This document shows positions 24,038 to 32,784 of a DNA stretch of 64,000 nt, piece by piece. Location of the stretch: the NCBI RefSeq assembly GCF_009742705.1, contig NZ_WPCU01000007.1, positions 228,434 to 292,433 on the forward strand, written 5' to 3'. The stretch comes from Auraticoccus cholistanensis. GTDB taxonomy: Bacteria; Actinomycetota; Actinomycetes; Propionibacteriales; Propionibacteriaceae. A program made the translations under genes and the position numbers. The notes beneath the pieces are model-generated. The model did no database searches and had not been told where the DNA came from. It saw only the letters and a list, made by a program, of their open reading frames with translations. The first letter of the stretch is position 1. Every line of letters begins with the position of its first letter.

Positions 24038-25165
24038 GTGCCAGCAGGAGACTTCTTCACCGAGTCCTTCCACGGCCGCTACGCCGAGGAGGCGGCCCGG
24101 ATCGGCCGGTTCAACCTGGCCCTGTTCGGCAAGACCGGGGTGGGCAAGTCGACCCTGGTCAACGCCGTCTTCGGCGAGGAGGTGGCCCGCACCGGCATCG
24201 GCGAGCCGGTGACCGAGGGCTCCTCGCTCTACCTCGACAAGCGGGGCTTCCTCGGGCTGGTCGACACCAAGGGCCTCGAGCTGGGCCGTGACGACAAGGC
24301 CCTGCTCAAGGACGTCGACGAGATGGTCCGCAAGGGCCGCAAGCTGCCGCTCTCGGAGCAGGTGCACGTCGCCTGGTACTGCCTGCGGGGGCTGGACCGC
24401 CGCTTCGAGGACTCCGAGGCCGAGTTCGTCACCCACCTCGCCGGGCTCGGGCTGCCCGTGGTGGTGGTGCTCACCCAGGTGCCGATGCGCGACGGGGTCT
24501 ACCACCCCGACGCGGTGGAGCTGGGCCGTCACATCATCGCCCGCGACCTGCCCATCGTCGACGGGCGCCCGCGTCTCGTCCAGGCCATGAGGGACCAGTT
24601 CACCGGTCAGCCGGCGCACGGCTTGATGGAGCTGCTCGATGCGACCTTTCGCGTTGCTCCCGAGGGTGTTGAAGGAGCGCTCACCGCAGCCCAGCAGATC
24701 GACGTGGACCGCAAGGCGAAGGTCGCGCAGGCCCACATCGGAGCCGCGGTGACCGCGGCCGCCGGAGCGGCGGCCGTGCCGATCCCGTTCAGCGACGCCG
24801 CCATGCTGGTGCCGCTGCAGCTGACGATGATGGCCCGGATCTCCCAGATCTACGGGCTGCGGGTGGAGCGGGCGGCGATGCTCGCCGTGGCGTCCTCGGC
24901 CGCGGCCACGGCCGGCGGGCGGGCCCTGGTGACCAACCTGCTCAAGTTCGTGCCCGGGGCCGGCTCGGTGGCCGGCGGCGTGATCGGCGCCGGCGTCGCC
25001 AGCGGGATCACGCTCGCCATGGGCCAGGCCTGGCTGGTGGTGTGCCAGCGCGCGGCCGCCGGGAAGCTCGAGACGGTCAACGGGGTGATCGACTCCGAGG
25101 CGGCGCAGCGGCTGTTCCGCAGCGAGCTCAGCAAGCACCTGCCGAAGGTGCGGGGAGAGAAGTGA
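24038..25165 (+). CDS. GTPase with C-terminal DUF697-type hydrophobic domain
   Basis: A 375-residue protein with an Era/YfjP-like G domain: P-loop LALFGKTGVGKSTLVNAVFG near residue 24, the G3 motif LVDTKGLELG near 68 (DTKG in place of DxxG), and TQVPM near 147 where G4 NKxD would be. From about residue 230 an alanine/glycine-rich hydrophobic region (IGAAVTAAAGAAAVPIPFSD and following) matches the DUF697 type, thought to attach to membranes. GTG 24038 is preceded by GAGAGGA. The weak G4 motif may affect guanine specificity. Function unknown. The penicillin-binding protein gene follows directly. Confidence 0.82.
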   Translation: MPAGDFFTESFHGRYAEEAARIGRFNLALFGKTGVGKSTLVNAVFGEEVARTGIGEPVTEGSSLYLDKRGFLGLVDTKGLELGRDDKALLKDVDEMVRKGRKLPLSEQVHVAWYCLRGLDRRFEDSEAEFVTHLAGLGLPVVVVLTQVPMRDGVYHPDAVELGRHIIARDLPIVDGRPRLVQAMRDQFTGQPAHGLMELLDATFRVAPEGVEGALTAAQQIDVDRKAKVAQAHIGAAVTAAAGAAAVPIPFSDAAMLVPLQLTMMARISQIYGLRVERAAMLAVASSAAATAGGRALVTNLLKFVPGAGSVAGGVIGAGVASGITLAMGQAWLVVCQRAAAGKLETVNGVIDSEAAQRLFRSELSKHLPKVRGEK

Positions 25166-25176
25166 GGAGAGCGGCG

Positions 25177-27135
25177 GTGGCAGGATCCGGCGGAGGGTCG
25201 CGGCGGCGCGGGAGCGTGCTCGCCGCCGGGCTGGCGCTGACGCTGGCGGTGAGCGGCTGCTCGCTGCTGGCCGACCGCACCAAGCCCGACGAGACGCTGA
25301 CGCTGCTGACCGACGCGCTGAGCCGCGGCGACCTGTCCGGGGTGCCGATCACGCCCGAGACCCAGCCCGAGGCGGCGCGGCTGCCCGCCGTGCTCGAGCA
25401 GCTGGACGGTCTGCGCCCCCACGTCACCTTCACCACCACCACCGTCGACCAGGGGCGGACCCGCAGCCGCGGGGTGCTGGAGTACACCTGGCAGGTCCGC
25501 CCGGACTCCGAGCCGTGGCGCTACGCCACCGACGTCGAGCTGGTCAAGAACGCCGAGACCGACTGGCAGGTGGTGTGGACACCGGCGGCGCTCGCCCCCG
25601 GGCTGGGTGAGGGCGAGGTGCTCGACACCCGGCGTGCCGACGCCGCCCGCGCCGACGTGCTCGGCGCCGACGACGAGCCGCTGGTCACCATGCGCGACGT
25701 GGAGCGGGTGGGGCTGGACAAGTCCCAGGTGCGCCCCGAGCAGCAGGAACGCTCCGCCCGGCGGCTGGCCGAGCTGCTCGAGATCGACGCCGACAACTTC
25801 GTCGCCGCGGTGGAGGCCAACGGCGAGCAGGCCTTCGTCGAGGGCCTGGTGGTCCGGGCCTCGGAGGTGCAGACCGTGAGCAGGCTGCGCCGCTCGATCG
25901 GTGACATCCCCGGTGCCCGGCTGGTCCCCGACACCCGCCCCCTGGCGCCGAGCCGCGACTTCGCCCGGCCGGTGCTGGGCGTGGCCGGGCCGGCCACCCA
26001 GGAGGTCATCGAGGCCTCCGACGGCGACCTGGCCCCCGGTGACTTCGCGGGGCTGTCGGGGCTGCAGGCCCGCTACGACGACCAGCTCCGCGGCACCCCC
26101 GGCGTGCAGGTGGTGGCCGAACCGGCCGAGGGTGAGGGCGAGGAGCAGGGCGGCGGGGGCCAGGGCGGCGAGGCGGAGGAGGAGGTGCTCTTCGTGCTGC
26201 CCGCCGAGGACGGCACGCCGCTGCGGCTCACCCTGGACGAGCGGGCGCAGCTCGTGGCCGACAGCATCCTGGTCGACCAGGACACCCCGGCCGGGCTGGT
26301 CGCCATCCAGCCCTCCACCGGCGACATCCTGGCCGTCTCCTCCAGCCCGGCCGCCGACGGGTTCTCCACCGCCACCCAGGGCCAGTACCCACCGGGGTCG
26401 ACGTTCAAGATCGTCACCGCGCTGGCGCTGATGCGCACCGGGATGACTCCCGACGACGCGGTGGAGTGCTCGCGCACGGTCACCGTCGACGGCCGGGAGT
26501 TCACCAACTACGACGACTACCCGGCCTCCGCGCTGGGGCGGGTCAGCCTGGAGCGGGCGTTCGCCCACTCCTGCAACACCGCGCTGGCCCGGCTGCACGA
26601 GCGGGTCGGCGAGAACGGCCTGCAGACCGCGGCCAAGACGCTGGGAATCAACACCGACGCCGACCTCGGCTACCCGTTCACCCTGGGCACCGTGCCGCCG
26701 GCCGAGAGCGAGACCGAGCAGGCGGCGATGATGTTCGGCCAGGGCCGGATCACCACGAACGCCCTGGGGATCGCCACGGTGGCCGCCTCCGTGGCGGCAG
26801 GGCAGCGGGTGACGCCCAACCTGCTGGCCGAGGGGGCTGAGAACCCCGAGAAGGTGGCCGAGCCGCTCACCGGTGCCGAGCAGGAGGGTCTCAAGCGGCT
26901 GATGCGGGCGGTGACCACCGAGGGCAGCGGCCGGTTCCTGCAGTCCCTCGAGGGCGAGCCGGTGTACTCCAAGACGGGGACGGCCGAGTACGGCGAGGAG
27001 GACCCGCCGAAGACCCACGGCTGGATGGTCGCCTTCCAGGGTGACATCGCGGTGGCGGTCTTCGTCGAGGGCGGGGAGAGCGGGTCCGGGTCGGCCGGGC
27101 CGCTGCTGGAGGAGTTCCTGGCCGAGTGGCGCTGA
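25177..27135 (+). CDS. Lipoprotein class B penicillin-binding protein (MecA-N type)
   Basis: A 652-residue D,D-transpeptidase. The signal peptide ends in the lipobox AVSGC with C28 as the lipidated residue. Residues 30-160 form an NTF2-like MecA_N domain, followed by a dimerisation domain with an acidic Gly/Glu-rich insert (about 325-345). The transpeptidase domain has S408-x-x-K411 (GSTFK), S465-C-N (HSCNTAL) and K599-T-G (SKTGTAEY). This matches the mycobacterial lipoprotein PBP group that tolerates beta-lactams. GTG 25177 has GAGGAG upstream; GTG 25162, overlapping the GTPase stop, is an alternative. Confidence 0.88.
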   Translation: MAGSGGGSRRRGSVLAAGLALTLAVSGCSLLADRTKPDETLTLLTDALSRGDLSGVPITPETQPEAARLPAVLEQLDGLRPHVTFTTTTVDQGRTRSRGVLEYTWQVRPDSEPWRYATDVELVKNAETDWQVVWTPAALAPGLGEGEVLDTRRADAARADVLGADDEPLVTMRDVERVGLDKSQVRPEQQERSARRLAELLEIDADNFVAAVEANGEQAFVEGLVVRASEVQTVSRLRRSIGDIPGARLVPDTRPLAPSRDFARPVLGVAGPATQEVIEASDGDLAPGDFAGLSGLQARYDDQLRGTPGVQVVAEPAEGEGEEQGGGGQGGEAEEEVLFVLPAEDGTPLRLTLDERAQLVADSILVDQDTPAGLVAIQPSTGDILAVSSSPAADGFSTATQGQYPPGSTFKIVTALALMRTGMTPDDAVECSRTVTVDGREFTNYDDYPASALGRVSLERAFAHSCNTALARLHERVGENGLQTAAKTLGINTDADLGYPFTLGTVPPAESETEQAAMMFGQGRITTNALGIATVAASVAAGQRVTPNLLAEGAENPEKVAEPLTGAEQEGLKRLMRAVTTEGSGRFLQSLEGEPVYSKTGTAEYGEEDPPKTHGWMVAFQGDIAVAVFVEGGESGSGSAGPLLEEFLAEWR

Positions 27136-27136
27136 G

Positions 27137-27742
27137 TCAGCAGCGGTCGGGCTCGGTCTCCGCGACCGCGAGGTAGCGGTCGTCGGTGACCGGCCTTCCC
27201 CAGTAGTCAGGGTTGTCCAGCGGCTCCACCGTGGGCTGCAGCCCCGCCCGGCGGAGGAGGGCCGTGGTCTCGTCGCGGCTGAGGCCTGCTCCGGTGGACC
27301 AGCGGCCCTCGACGAGCAGCAGGCGGCCGCGGGGGCGGAGGAGCTCGACCCACCGGCCGAGCGCCGCGTCGGGCTCGGACAGGGCCCACAGCAGGTGCCG
27401 GCACATCACCACGTCGTAGCCGTGCGGGCTCAGCGGTGGGTCTGCGGCGTCGCCCAGGTGGAGGGTGACGCCGGGGAGGCCGGCCGTCTTGGCGCGGGCG
27501 ACCGCCAGCATGCTGGGGGAGAAGTCGACGCCGTCCACGGTGTGGCCGAGCTCCGCGGCGAGCACGGCCAGGCTGCCGGTCCCGCAGCCGAGGTCGGCGA
27601 TCCGTGCCGGGGCGGGAGGCAGCGTCCGGCGCAGCAGCTCGGCCCAGGCGGTCCGGACGGCGGGATCGCGCAGTCCGTGGTCGGCGGAGTCGTCGAAGGT
27701 CGCGGCCTCCCGGTCCCAGGTGCGGGCGTCCTGCTCTTCCAC
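27137..27742 (-). CDS. Class I SAM-dependent methyltransferase
   Basis: A 201-residue methyltransferase with motif I RIADLGCGTGSLAVLAAELG near residue 45, motif II VDGVDFSPSMLAVARAK near 70, and motif IV-like YDVVMCRHLLWAL near 110. It resembles the UbiE/COQ5-type fold; the substrate is unknown. GTG 27742 was chosen because a TACCGT hexamer ends 6 bases before it; longer starts would run into the 13E12 gene upstream. Convergent with the penicillin-binding protein, with only one base between the stops. Confidence 0.83.
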   Translation of the reverse strand: MEEQDARTWDREAATFDDSADHGLRDPAVRTAWAELLRRTLPPAPARIADLGCGTGSLAVLAAELGHTVDGVDFSPSMLAVARAKTAGLPGVTLHLGDAADPPLSPHGYDVVMCRHLLWALSEPDAALGRWVELLRPRGRLLLVEGRWSTGAGLSRDETTALLRRAGLQPTVEPLDNPDYWGRPVTDDRYLAVAETEPDRC

Positions 27743-27748
27743 GCTCCG

Positions 27749-27754
27749 ACGGTA
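27749..27754 (-). promoter_or_regulatory. -10 hexamer TACCGT for the methyltransferase gene
   Basis: On the minus strand TACCGT ends 6 bases before GTG 27742, the same layout as the other leaderless-type sites. Confidence 0.4.
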
Positions 27755-27809
27755 GCCGGGCGCGGTGGCGCGCTGGCAGGGCACGAGCGCAAGTGGTGGA
27801 AGAGCGCGG

Positions 27810-29234
27810 TCAGCCGGTCGGGACCGGTTGTCGGGCCGGGTCCAGCAGGGCCTGAGGTGCTGGTCGAGGTCGCGGGGCCGGCGGCGCGCCACCCCTGACC
27901 TCGACGGTCCCGTCGGGCCCACGTGCGTAGCCGTGCCCGTGCGGGCTCCGCCACAGGTAGCGACCCGGCCCGAGGACGTGGTAGCTCCAGCCGGCGAAGG
28001 TCTTGAGCCGGTGGTGGCGCCGGCACAGCGGGGCCAGGTTGTCGGTGGCGGTGGTGCCGCCGGCGGCGAAGGGGACGATGTGGTCGGCGTCGGTCGACCA
28101 CGCCGGCTCCCCGTCCGCCCGGTGGGTGCGTCGTGGGTGGGGGTGGGCCGGTCGGCTGCACCAGGGGAAGACGCAGGTCCGGTCGCGCAGGGCGATGTGC
28201 TCGCGGATCCGCTCGGGCACCTCGTACCCCGCCACGGTGACCGTCTCGTTGAGGTCGATAACCGGTCGGACGGTGATCCGGGTGCCGGGGCGGCCGCACC
28301 AGTCGCGGATCTGCCCGGCGGTGACCGGGGTGCCGGTGTTGCCCACCCACCCCGGGGCGGTGCCTGACGCGAGGGACTCCGCGGGCAGGTGCAGGTACAG
28401 CGTCACGGGTACCCGCGGTCGCGGTACCGGCGCCCCAGCACCCTCGGACGGAGTGGCGGGCTCGCTGTCGGAGGAGGTGGTGAGGTCGAGGGCGGGTTGG
28501 CGGCGGGCGAGCTCGCCGACGGCCATCGACCGGCGGACGTCGAGGGAGGCCTGGCAGCCGGCGTCGGCGAGGGCTTGGGCGCCGTCGGTGACGGCGGCGT
28601 CGAGGTCGAGGGCGTCGGGCAGGTCGAGCCAGCCGGTCACCTCGGCCAGGCCGTGCTGGTGGCCGGTGGTGTCGTGGTGGATGTCGAACCGGCGGCCGTC
28701 GGCGGCGGCCAGCCGCTGCCGTTCGGCCTCCTCGGGCATGAACCGCAGGATGGCGGCGGTGATGAGCCGGTCGAGCTGGGTGGGTCCGATGCGGCCCACC
28801 ACGGCGGCGACCTGGGCGTCCACGAACTCCGCCGCATCACGGCTGAGGGGGATGGTGCGGGCGGCGACCCGGCGGGCCTGCCAGGCCGGCACCACGCCCC
28901 GGTGCACCTGCGCCCACAGCCGGGGCAGCCGGTGCCGCAGCTCGAGCGCCTGGCCGAGCAGCGCCTGCCCCGCGTCGGTGGAGCAGTGCAGCGCGGCGGC
29001 GAGCTCGGCCACGCAGGAGGCGTCCACCGCGGGCGTACCCTCACCGGCCAGCGGGACCCCGGTGTCGTAGCCGCGGTGGCTGGCGGTGGCAGCCAGCCCC
29101 TCGTCCACCACCGGGTGGAGGTCGGCCCAGACGACCGCCTGGCGCAGCAGCCCGGCGGCCGCCGCCTCCTCCGCCTCGCGCAGCGCGCGCACGTCGGCCA
29201 GCACGGTGGCGGCGTCGCTGCGGGTCTTGCTCAC
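27810..29234 (-). CDS. DUF222/13E12-repeat family protein with HNH endonuclease domain
   Basis: A 474-residue protein. Residues 1-240 form the helical DUF222 domain. A variable Ser/Pro/Thr linker follows (about 248-270). The C-terminal HNH nuclease domain has IALRDRTCVFPWCSRPAH (zinc cysteines), STDADHIVPFAAGGTT and DNLAPLCRRHHRLKTF near residue 410. The 13E12 family is repeated many times in actinobacterial genomes and may be a mobile-intron or selfish element; function in the host is unknown. GTG start with a TAGATT hexamer 6 bases upstream. Only one copy lies in the window. Confidence 0.88.
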   Translation of the reverse strand: MSKTRSDAATVLADVRALREAEEAAAAGLLRQAVVWADLHPVVDEGLAATASHRGYDTGVPLAGEGTPAVDASCVAELAAALHCSTDAGQALLGQALELRHRLPRLWAQVHRGVVPAWQARRVAARTIPLSRDAAEFVDAQVAAVVGRIGPTQLDRLITAAILRFMPEEAERQRLAAADGRRFDIHHDTTGHQHGLAEVTGWLDLPDALDLDAAVTDGAQALADAGCQASLDVRRSMAVGELARRQPALDLTTSSDSEPATPSEGAGAPVPRPRVPVTLYLHLPAESLASGTAPGWVGNTGTPVTAGQIRDWCGRPGTRITVRPVIDLNETVTVAGYEVPERIREHIALRDRTCVFPWCSRPAHPHPRRTHRADGEPAWSTDADHIVPFAAGGTTATDNLAPLCRRHHRLKTFAGWSYHVLGPGRYLWRSPHGHGYARGPDGTVEVRGGAPPAPRPRPAPQALLDPARQPVPTG

Positions 29235-29240
29235 GACCTC

Positions 29241-29246
29241 AATCTA
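29241..29246 (-). promoter_or_regulatory. -10 hexamer TAGATT for the 13E12 gene
   Basis: On the minus strand TAGATT ends 6 bases before the GTG at 29234, with no ribosome-binding site. Confidence 0.45.
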
Positions 29247-29273
29247 GGGACCGCCTCTGACAGTTCTGCTGCC

Positions 29274-29693
29274 GTGAGCCGCCCACCGCGACCCGGCATC
29301 CGCTGGGACGCCGAGCAGCTGACCCGCGCGGTGCCCGGCCGGACCATCGCCCGCGCCGTCCCGGTGGCCGCCGCTGCGTCACTCCTGCTGTGCACGCCTG
29401 GCCCGCGCTGGACGGCGGAGGAACAGCCCTCCAGCCCGGACCTCGCTGCCGCACCATCCCCGTCGCTGCCGGACGTGACGTCGACGCGACGGTCACCCGC
29501 GCCGAGGGAGACGGCACCCGTCCGGACCACCGAGGTGGCCGGCACACCGTCCTCGCCCGCTCAGGACGCCGGGGCGCTCTCGGCAGGCCCCAGCCGGGGC
29601 TCGTCCAGCACCTGCAGCCGCCGGCCCGGACGCACCAGCTCGCACACCACGACCTCGTTGACCCCGGTCCGCCACAGCGGCGCGGGGGCGTAG
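29274..29693 (+). CDS. Possible short Ser/Pro/Thr-rich exported protein or gene remnant
   Basis: This frame fills the 326-bp stretch between the 13E12 gene and the end of the beta-galactosidase gene. It encodes 139 residues: a basic start (RPPRPGIRWDAEQLTRAV), a short hydrophobic stretch (AVPVAAAASLLLC) like a signal anchor, then Ser/Pro/Thr-rich sequence. The first 45 codons have third positions rich in G/C like the neighbours, but later codons do not, and the last 130 bases run antisense to the beta-galactosidase. It may be a real small protein, a truncated gene or chance. If rejected, the stretch holds nothing else I can identify. Confidence 0.25.
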   Translation: MSRPPRPGIRWDAEQLTRAVPGRTIARAVPVAAAASLLLCTPGPRWTAEEQPSSPDLAAAPSPSLPDVTSTRRSPAPRETAPVRTTEVAGTPSSPAQDAGALSAGPSRGSSSTCSRRPGRTSSHTTTSLTPVRHSGAGA

Positions 29694-31399
29694 AGCGCCT
29701 GGGTGGGACCAGCCGGGTTCCAGTACCGGCCCAGGTTGAAGCCGTTGAGGAACAGGTAGCCGTGGTGGCCGTCCGGCACCGACAGCCAGGCGTCGGCGGG
29801 GGAGTCGACCTCGAGCTCCACCCGCTGGAAGCAGGGCCCGTCGGTCCTGCCGTCCGCCGCCGCCGACCAGTCCAGCTCGGGCAGCTCGGTCAGGTCCAGC
29901 CCCTGCGCGCTCCAGCCGAACAGGTGCTGGTACGACAGCCGCGCCGAGTGCAGCCCCTTGCGGTCGCCGAGCAGCGGGCCGAAGTTCACCCGCCCCAGGC
30001 TGGCCACCACCACGTCCAGCTGGGAGGTGCCGGCGGCCACGTCGAGCTCCACCCGGTCGACGAACGCCGGGTCCACCCGCAGCTGCGACACCAGCCCTTG
30101 CTGCTGCTGCCCGTCCGGCCCGGTGAGCCGGACCGCGGCCAGGTCGCCCACACCCGGCAGGGTCAGCGTCGCCTGCTCCGGGCCGGCGACCTCGGTCCGG
30201 TAGCGGACCACCCCGTGGTGGATCCCCAGGTCCTCCATGGACGGCGGCGCGGCGGCCCGCACCGGCGCCACGGCGTCCAGCACCTGCTCCAGGCCCAGCA
30301 CCGGGCCAGTCAGCTCCACGTCCCGCGGTCGCTGCCGGGGCGCCGGGGCCGGCGGCTCGGGCAGCTCGCGTCCGGTGCGGGCGGCCACCACCTCCCGGAA
30401 CGCCCAGAACTTCGGGGTCAGCGTGCCGTCCTCGGCGATCGGGGCGTCGTAGTCGTAGCTGCTCACCGTGGGCTGCAGGGTGCCGTCGTCGGCGGCGTTG
30501 GCGCCGGCCCAGACCCCGAAGCTGGTCCCGCCGTGGCCCATGTAGAAGTTCACCGAGTGCCCGCCGGCCAGCATGGTGTCGAGCTCGGCCGCGGCGTCCT
30601 GGGCGTCGCGGACGTGGTGCGGGCCACCCCAGTGGTCGAACCAGCCGTTCCAGAACTCCATCACCATGGTCGGGGTGCCCGGCCGCTCGGCGAGGAGGGT
30701 CGAGAACGCCTGGGTCGAGCGGGAGCCGAAGTTGACCGTGGCCAGCACGTCGTCGAGCGTGCCGCCGCGCAGCATCAGGCTGCTGGGCCCGTCGGAGGTG
30801 AACAGCAGCTCGGTGATGCCGCGCGCCCGCAGGCCGTCGGCCAGGTGCTGCAGGTAGCCGCGGTCGTCGCCGAAGCTGCCGTACTCGTTCTCCACCTGCA
30901 CGGCCACCACCGGCCCGCCCTGCGACACCTGCCGGGAGCCGATCACCGGGATCAGCCGGTCGAACCAGGCGTCGACGTGCCGGAGCCAGGCCGGGTCCGC
31001 GGTGCGCAGGTTCACCCCGCGCTCGCGGGTGCGCAGCCCCTCCTCGGCGAGCAACCAGGACGGCAGCCCGCCGAGGTCCCACTCGGCGCAGATGTAGGGG
31101 CCGGGACGCACCAGCACGTCGAGGCCCTGCCGCCCCGCCTCGTCCAGGAACGCGCCGAGGTCCCGGTCGCCGGTGAGGTCCGGCTCGGCGTCGGGTCGGC
31201 GCACGTGGAAGTTCCAGGCGACGTAGGTCTCCACCGTGTTGCAGCCCATCGCCGCCAGCCGCTGCAGCCGGTCCCCCCACAGCGCCCGGGGGACCCGGAA
31301 GTAGTGCAGCGCACCGGAGACGATGGTGTGGGGCTGGCCGTCGCGCAGGAAGCGGCCCGGGCCGCCGTCCTCGCTCACCGCGAGGTCGAGGAAGGTCAT
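29561..31399 (-). CDS. Glycoside hydrolase family 35 beta-galactosidase
   Basis: Hydrolyses terminal beta-galactosyl residues. The 612-residue protein has an N-terminal GH35 TIM barrel: SGALHYFRVPRALWGDRL near residue 28, GPYICAEWDLGGLPSWLL near 100, acid/base E172 in VQVENEYGSFG, and nucleophile E248 in MVMEFWNGWFDHWGG. Beta-sandwich domains follow and end with the jelly-roll GYLFLNGFNLGRYW. There is no signal peptide, so it is cytoplasmic and would act on imported oligosaccharides. ATG 31399 is the start. Divergent from the 4-alpha-glucanotransferase gene. Confidence 0.92.
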   Translation of the reverse strand: MTFLDLAVSEDGGPGRFLRDGQPHTIVSGALHYFRVPRALWGDRLQRLAAMGCNTVETYVAWNFHVRRPDAEPDLTGDRDLGAFLDEAGRQGLDVLVRPGPYICAEWDLGGLPSWLLAEEGLRTRERGVNLRTADPAWLRHVDAWFDRLIPVIGSRQVSQGGPVVAVQVENEYGSFGDDRGYLQHLADGLRARGITELLFTSDGPSSLMLRGGTLDDVLATVNFGSRSTQAFSTLLAERPGTPTMVMEFWNGWFDHWGGPHHVRDAQDAAAELDTMLAGGHSVNFYMGHGGTSFGVWAGANAADDGTLQPTVSSYDYDAPIAEDGTLTPKFWAFREVVAARTGRELPEPPAPAPRQRPRDVELTGPVLGLEQVLDAVAPVRAAAPPSMEDLGIHHGVVRYRTEVAGPEQATLTLPGVGDLAAVRLTGPDGQQQQGLVSQLRVDPAFVDRVELDVAAGTSQLDVVVASLGRVNFGPLLGDRKGLHSARLSYQHLFGWSAQGLDLTELPELDWSAAADGRTDGPCFQRVELEVDSPADAWLSVPDGHHGYLFLNGFNLGRYWNPAGPTQALYAPAPLWRTGVNEVVVCELVRPGRRLQVLDEPRLGPAESAPAS

Positions 31400-31552
31400 G
31401 GGCCCCGATCCTGCCAGGGCCCGGGGTGCGGCCGCCTCCGGTCCGCATGCTGCCGGGGTGCGGGGAACGGGTGACCCGGCTCCGCACCGGCGCGCACCTG
31501 GGCCCGACGCCCCGGAGGCGGCTGGGGCGGGGCCACGTGGCAGGCTTCCGGC

Positions 31553-32773
31553 ATGCTTCCCGAGCGCGCCAGCGGCGTCCAGCTGCACATCACCTCCCTG
31601 CCCGACGGCCGGCTGGGCCCCTCCGCCCGGGAGTTCGTCGACTGGCTCGCCGCGGCCGGCCAACGGGTGTGGCAGGTGCTGCCGGTCTCGGTGCCCGACG
31701 AGCACGGCTCGCCCTACGCCTCCCCGTCGGCCTTCGCGGCCTGGCCCGCGCTGCTGGAGCACCCCGACGCGCCGGTGACGGAGGAGGAGCTGGCCGCCTT
31801 CGTGGCCGAGCAGTCCTACTGGACGGAGTCCTGGCGGGCCGCCGGCGGTGACCTGGCCGACCAGGTCCGCTTCGACCGCGAGTGGGCCGAGCTGCGCCGC
31901 TACGCCGCCGGGCGCGGGGTGCAGGTGCTGGGCGACGTCCCGATCTACGTCGCCCCGGGCAGCGCCGACGCCCGCGCCTGGCCGGGGCTGTTCCGCGACG
32001 ACGCGGTGGCCGGGGTGCCGCCGGACGCCTTCTCCGAGACCGGGCAGCTGTGGGGCAACCCTCTCTACGACTGGGACGCCCTCGCCGCCGACGGCTACCG
32101 CTGGTGGGTGGAGCGGCTGCGCCGCAGCTTCGCGCTGTTCGACCTCGTCCGGCTCGACCACTTCCGCGGCTTCTCCGCCTACTGGGCGGTGCCGGCGGGC
32201 GACCCCACCGCCGAGAACGGCCGCTGGGAGACCGGCCCGGGCCGGGCTGTCTTCGACGCCGCCGCCGCCGAGCTGGGGCCGCTGCCGGTGCTGGCCGAGG
32301 ACCTCGGCGACATCGACGAGCCGGTGGTGCGGCTGCGGCGCGACCTCGGCTTCGCCGGCATGGCCGTGCTGCAGTTCGCCTTCAACCCCGACGACGAGGA
32401 CGAGTCCCACGAGCCGGAGAACCTCGAGCACAACCAGGTCGTCTACACCGGCACCCACGACAACGACACGGTGGTGGGCTGGTGGACCGAGCTGCCCGAG
32501 CGACGCCGCCGCGAGGTCCGCAGGGCGTGGCGCGCCGCGGGCGTCCGCTCCGGTGAGGACGAGCCCGCCTGGGCGATGATCGAGCTCGCCCAGGCCTCGC
32601 CGTGCCGGATCGCCATGGCCCAGGTCCAGGACGTCCTCGGCCTCGGCAGCGAGGCCCGGATGAACACGCCCGGCACCGCGGCCACCTGGTCGTGGCGGCT
32701 GGAGCCCGGTCAGCTCACCGGCGAGCACGCCCGCCGGCTGCGGCAGGTCACCGAGGCGGCCGGCCGCTGCTGA
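31553..32773 (+). CDS. malQ: Compact 4-alpha-glucanotransferase (GH77)
   Basis: Transfers alpha-1,4-glucan segments in maltodextrin and glycogen metabolism. The 406-residue protein keeps all three GH77 catalytic residues: D202 (VRLDHFRGF), E249 (LAEDLGDID) and D303 (THDND). The N-terminus (GVQLHITSLPDGRLGPSARE) is typical. The family usually has about 500 residues; here the segment between SPYASPSAFAAWP and the GDVPIYVAPGS strand has only about 60 residues where about 130 is usual, so an internal helical subdomain is shortened. Reading frame and codon use are intact, so it is a compact variant, not a pseudogene. Confidence 0.9.
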   Translation: MLPERASGVQLHITSLPDGRLGPSAREFVDWLAAAGQRVWQVLPVSVPDEHGSPYASPSAFAAWPALLEHPDAPVTEEELAAFVAEQSYWTESWRAAGGDLADQVRFDREWAELRRYAAGRGVQVLGDVPIYVAPGSADARAWPGLFRDDAVAGVPPDAFSETGQLWGNPLYDWDALAADGYRWWVERLRRSFALFDLVRLDHFRGFSAYWAVPAGDPTAENGRWETGPGRAVFDAAAAELGPLPVLAEDLGDIDEPVVRLRRDLGFAGMAVLQFAFNPDDEDESHEPENLEHNQVVYTGTHDNDTVVGWWTELPERRRREVRRAWRAAGVRSGEDEPAWAMIELAQASPCRIAMAQVQDVLGLGSEARMNTPGTAATWSWRLEPGQLTGEHARRLRQVTEAAGRC

Positions 32774-32784
32774 GCCGCCGGCGC

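Noticed and set aside
27792-27811. 20-bp identity with the start of the trehalose-synthase-like gene (near 57746)
   Set aside because: Identity does not extend beyond about 20 bases and the copy near 27792 is not in a related frame; probably chance or a very old fragment.
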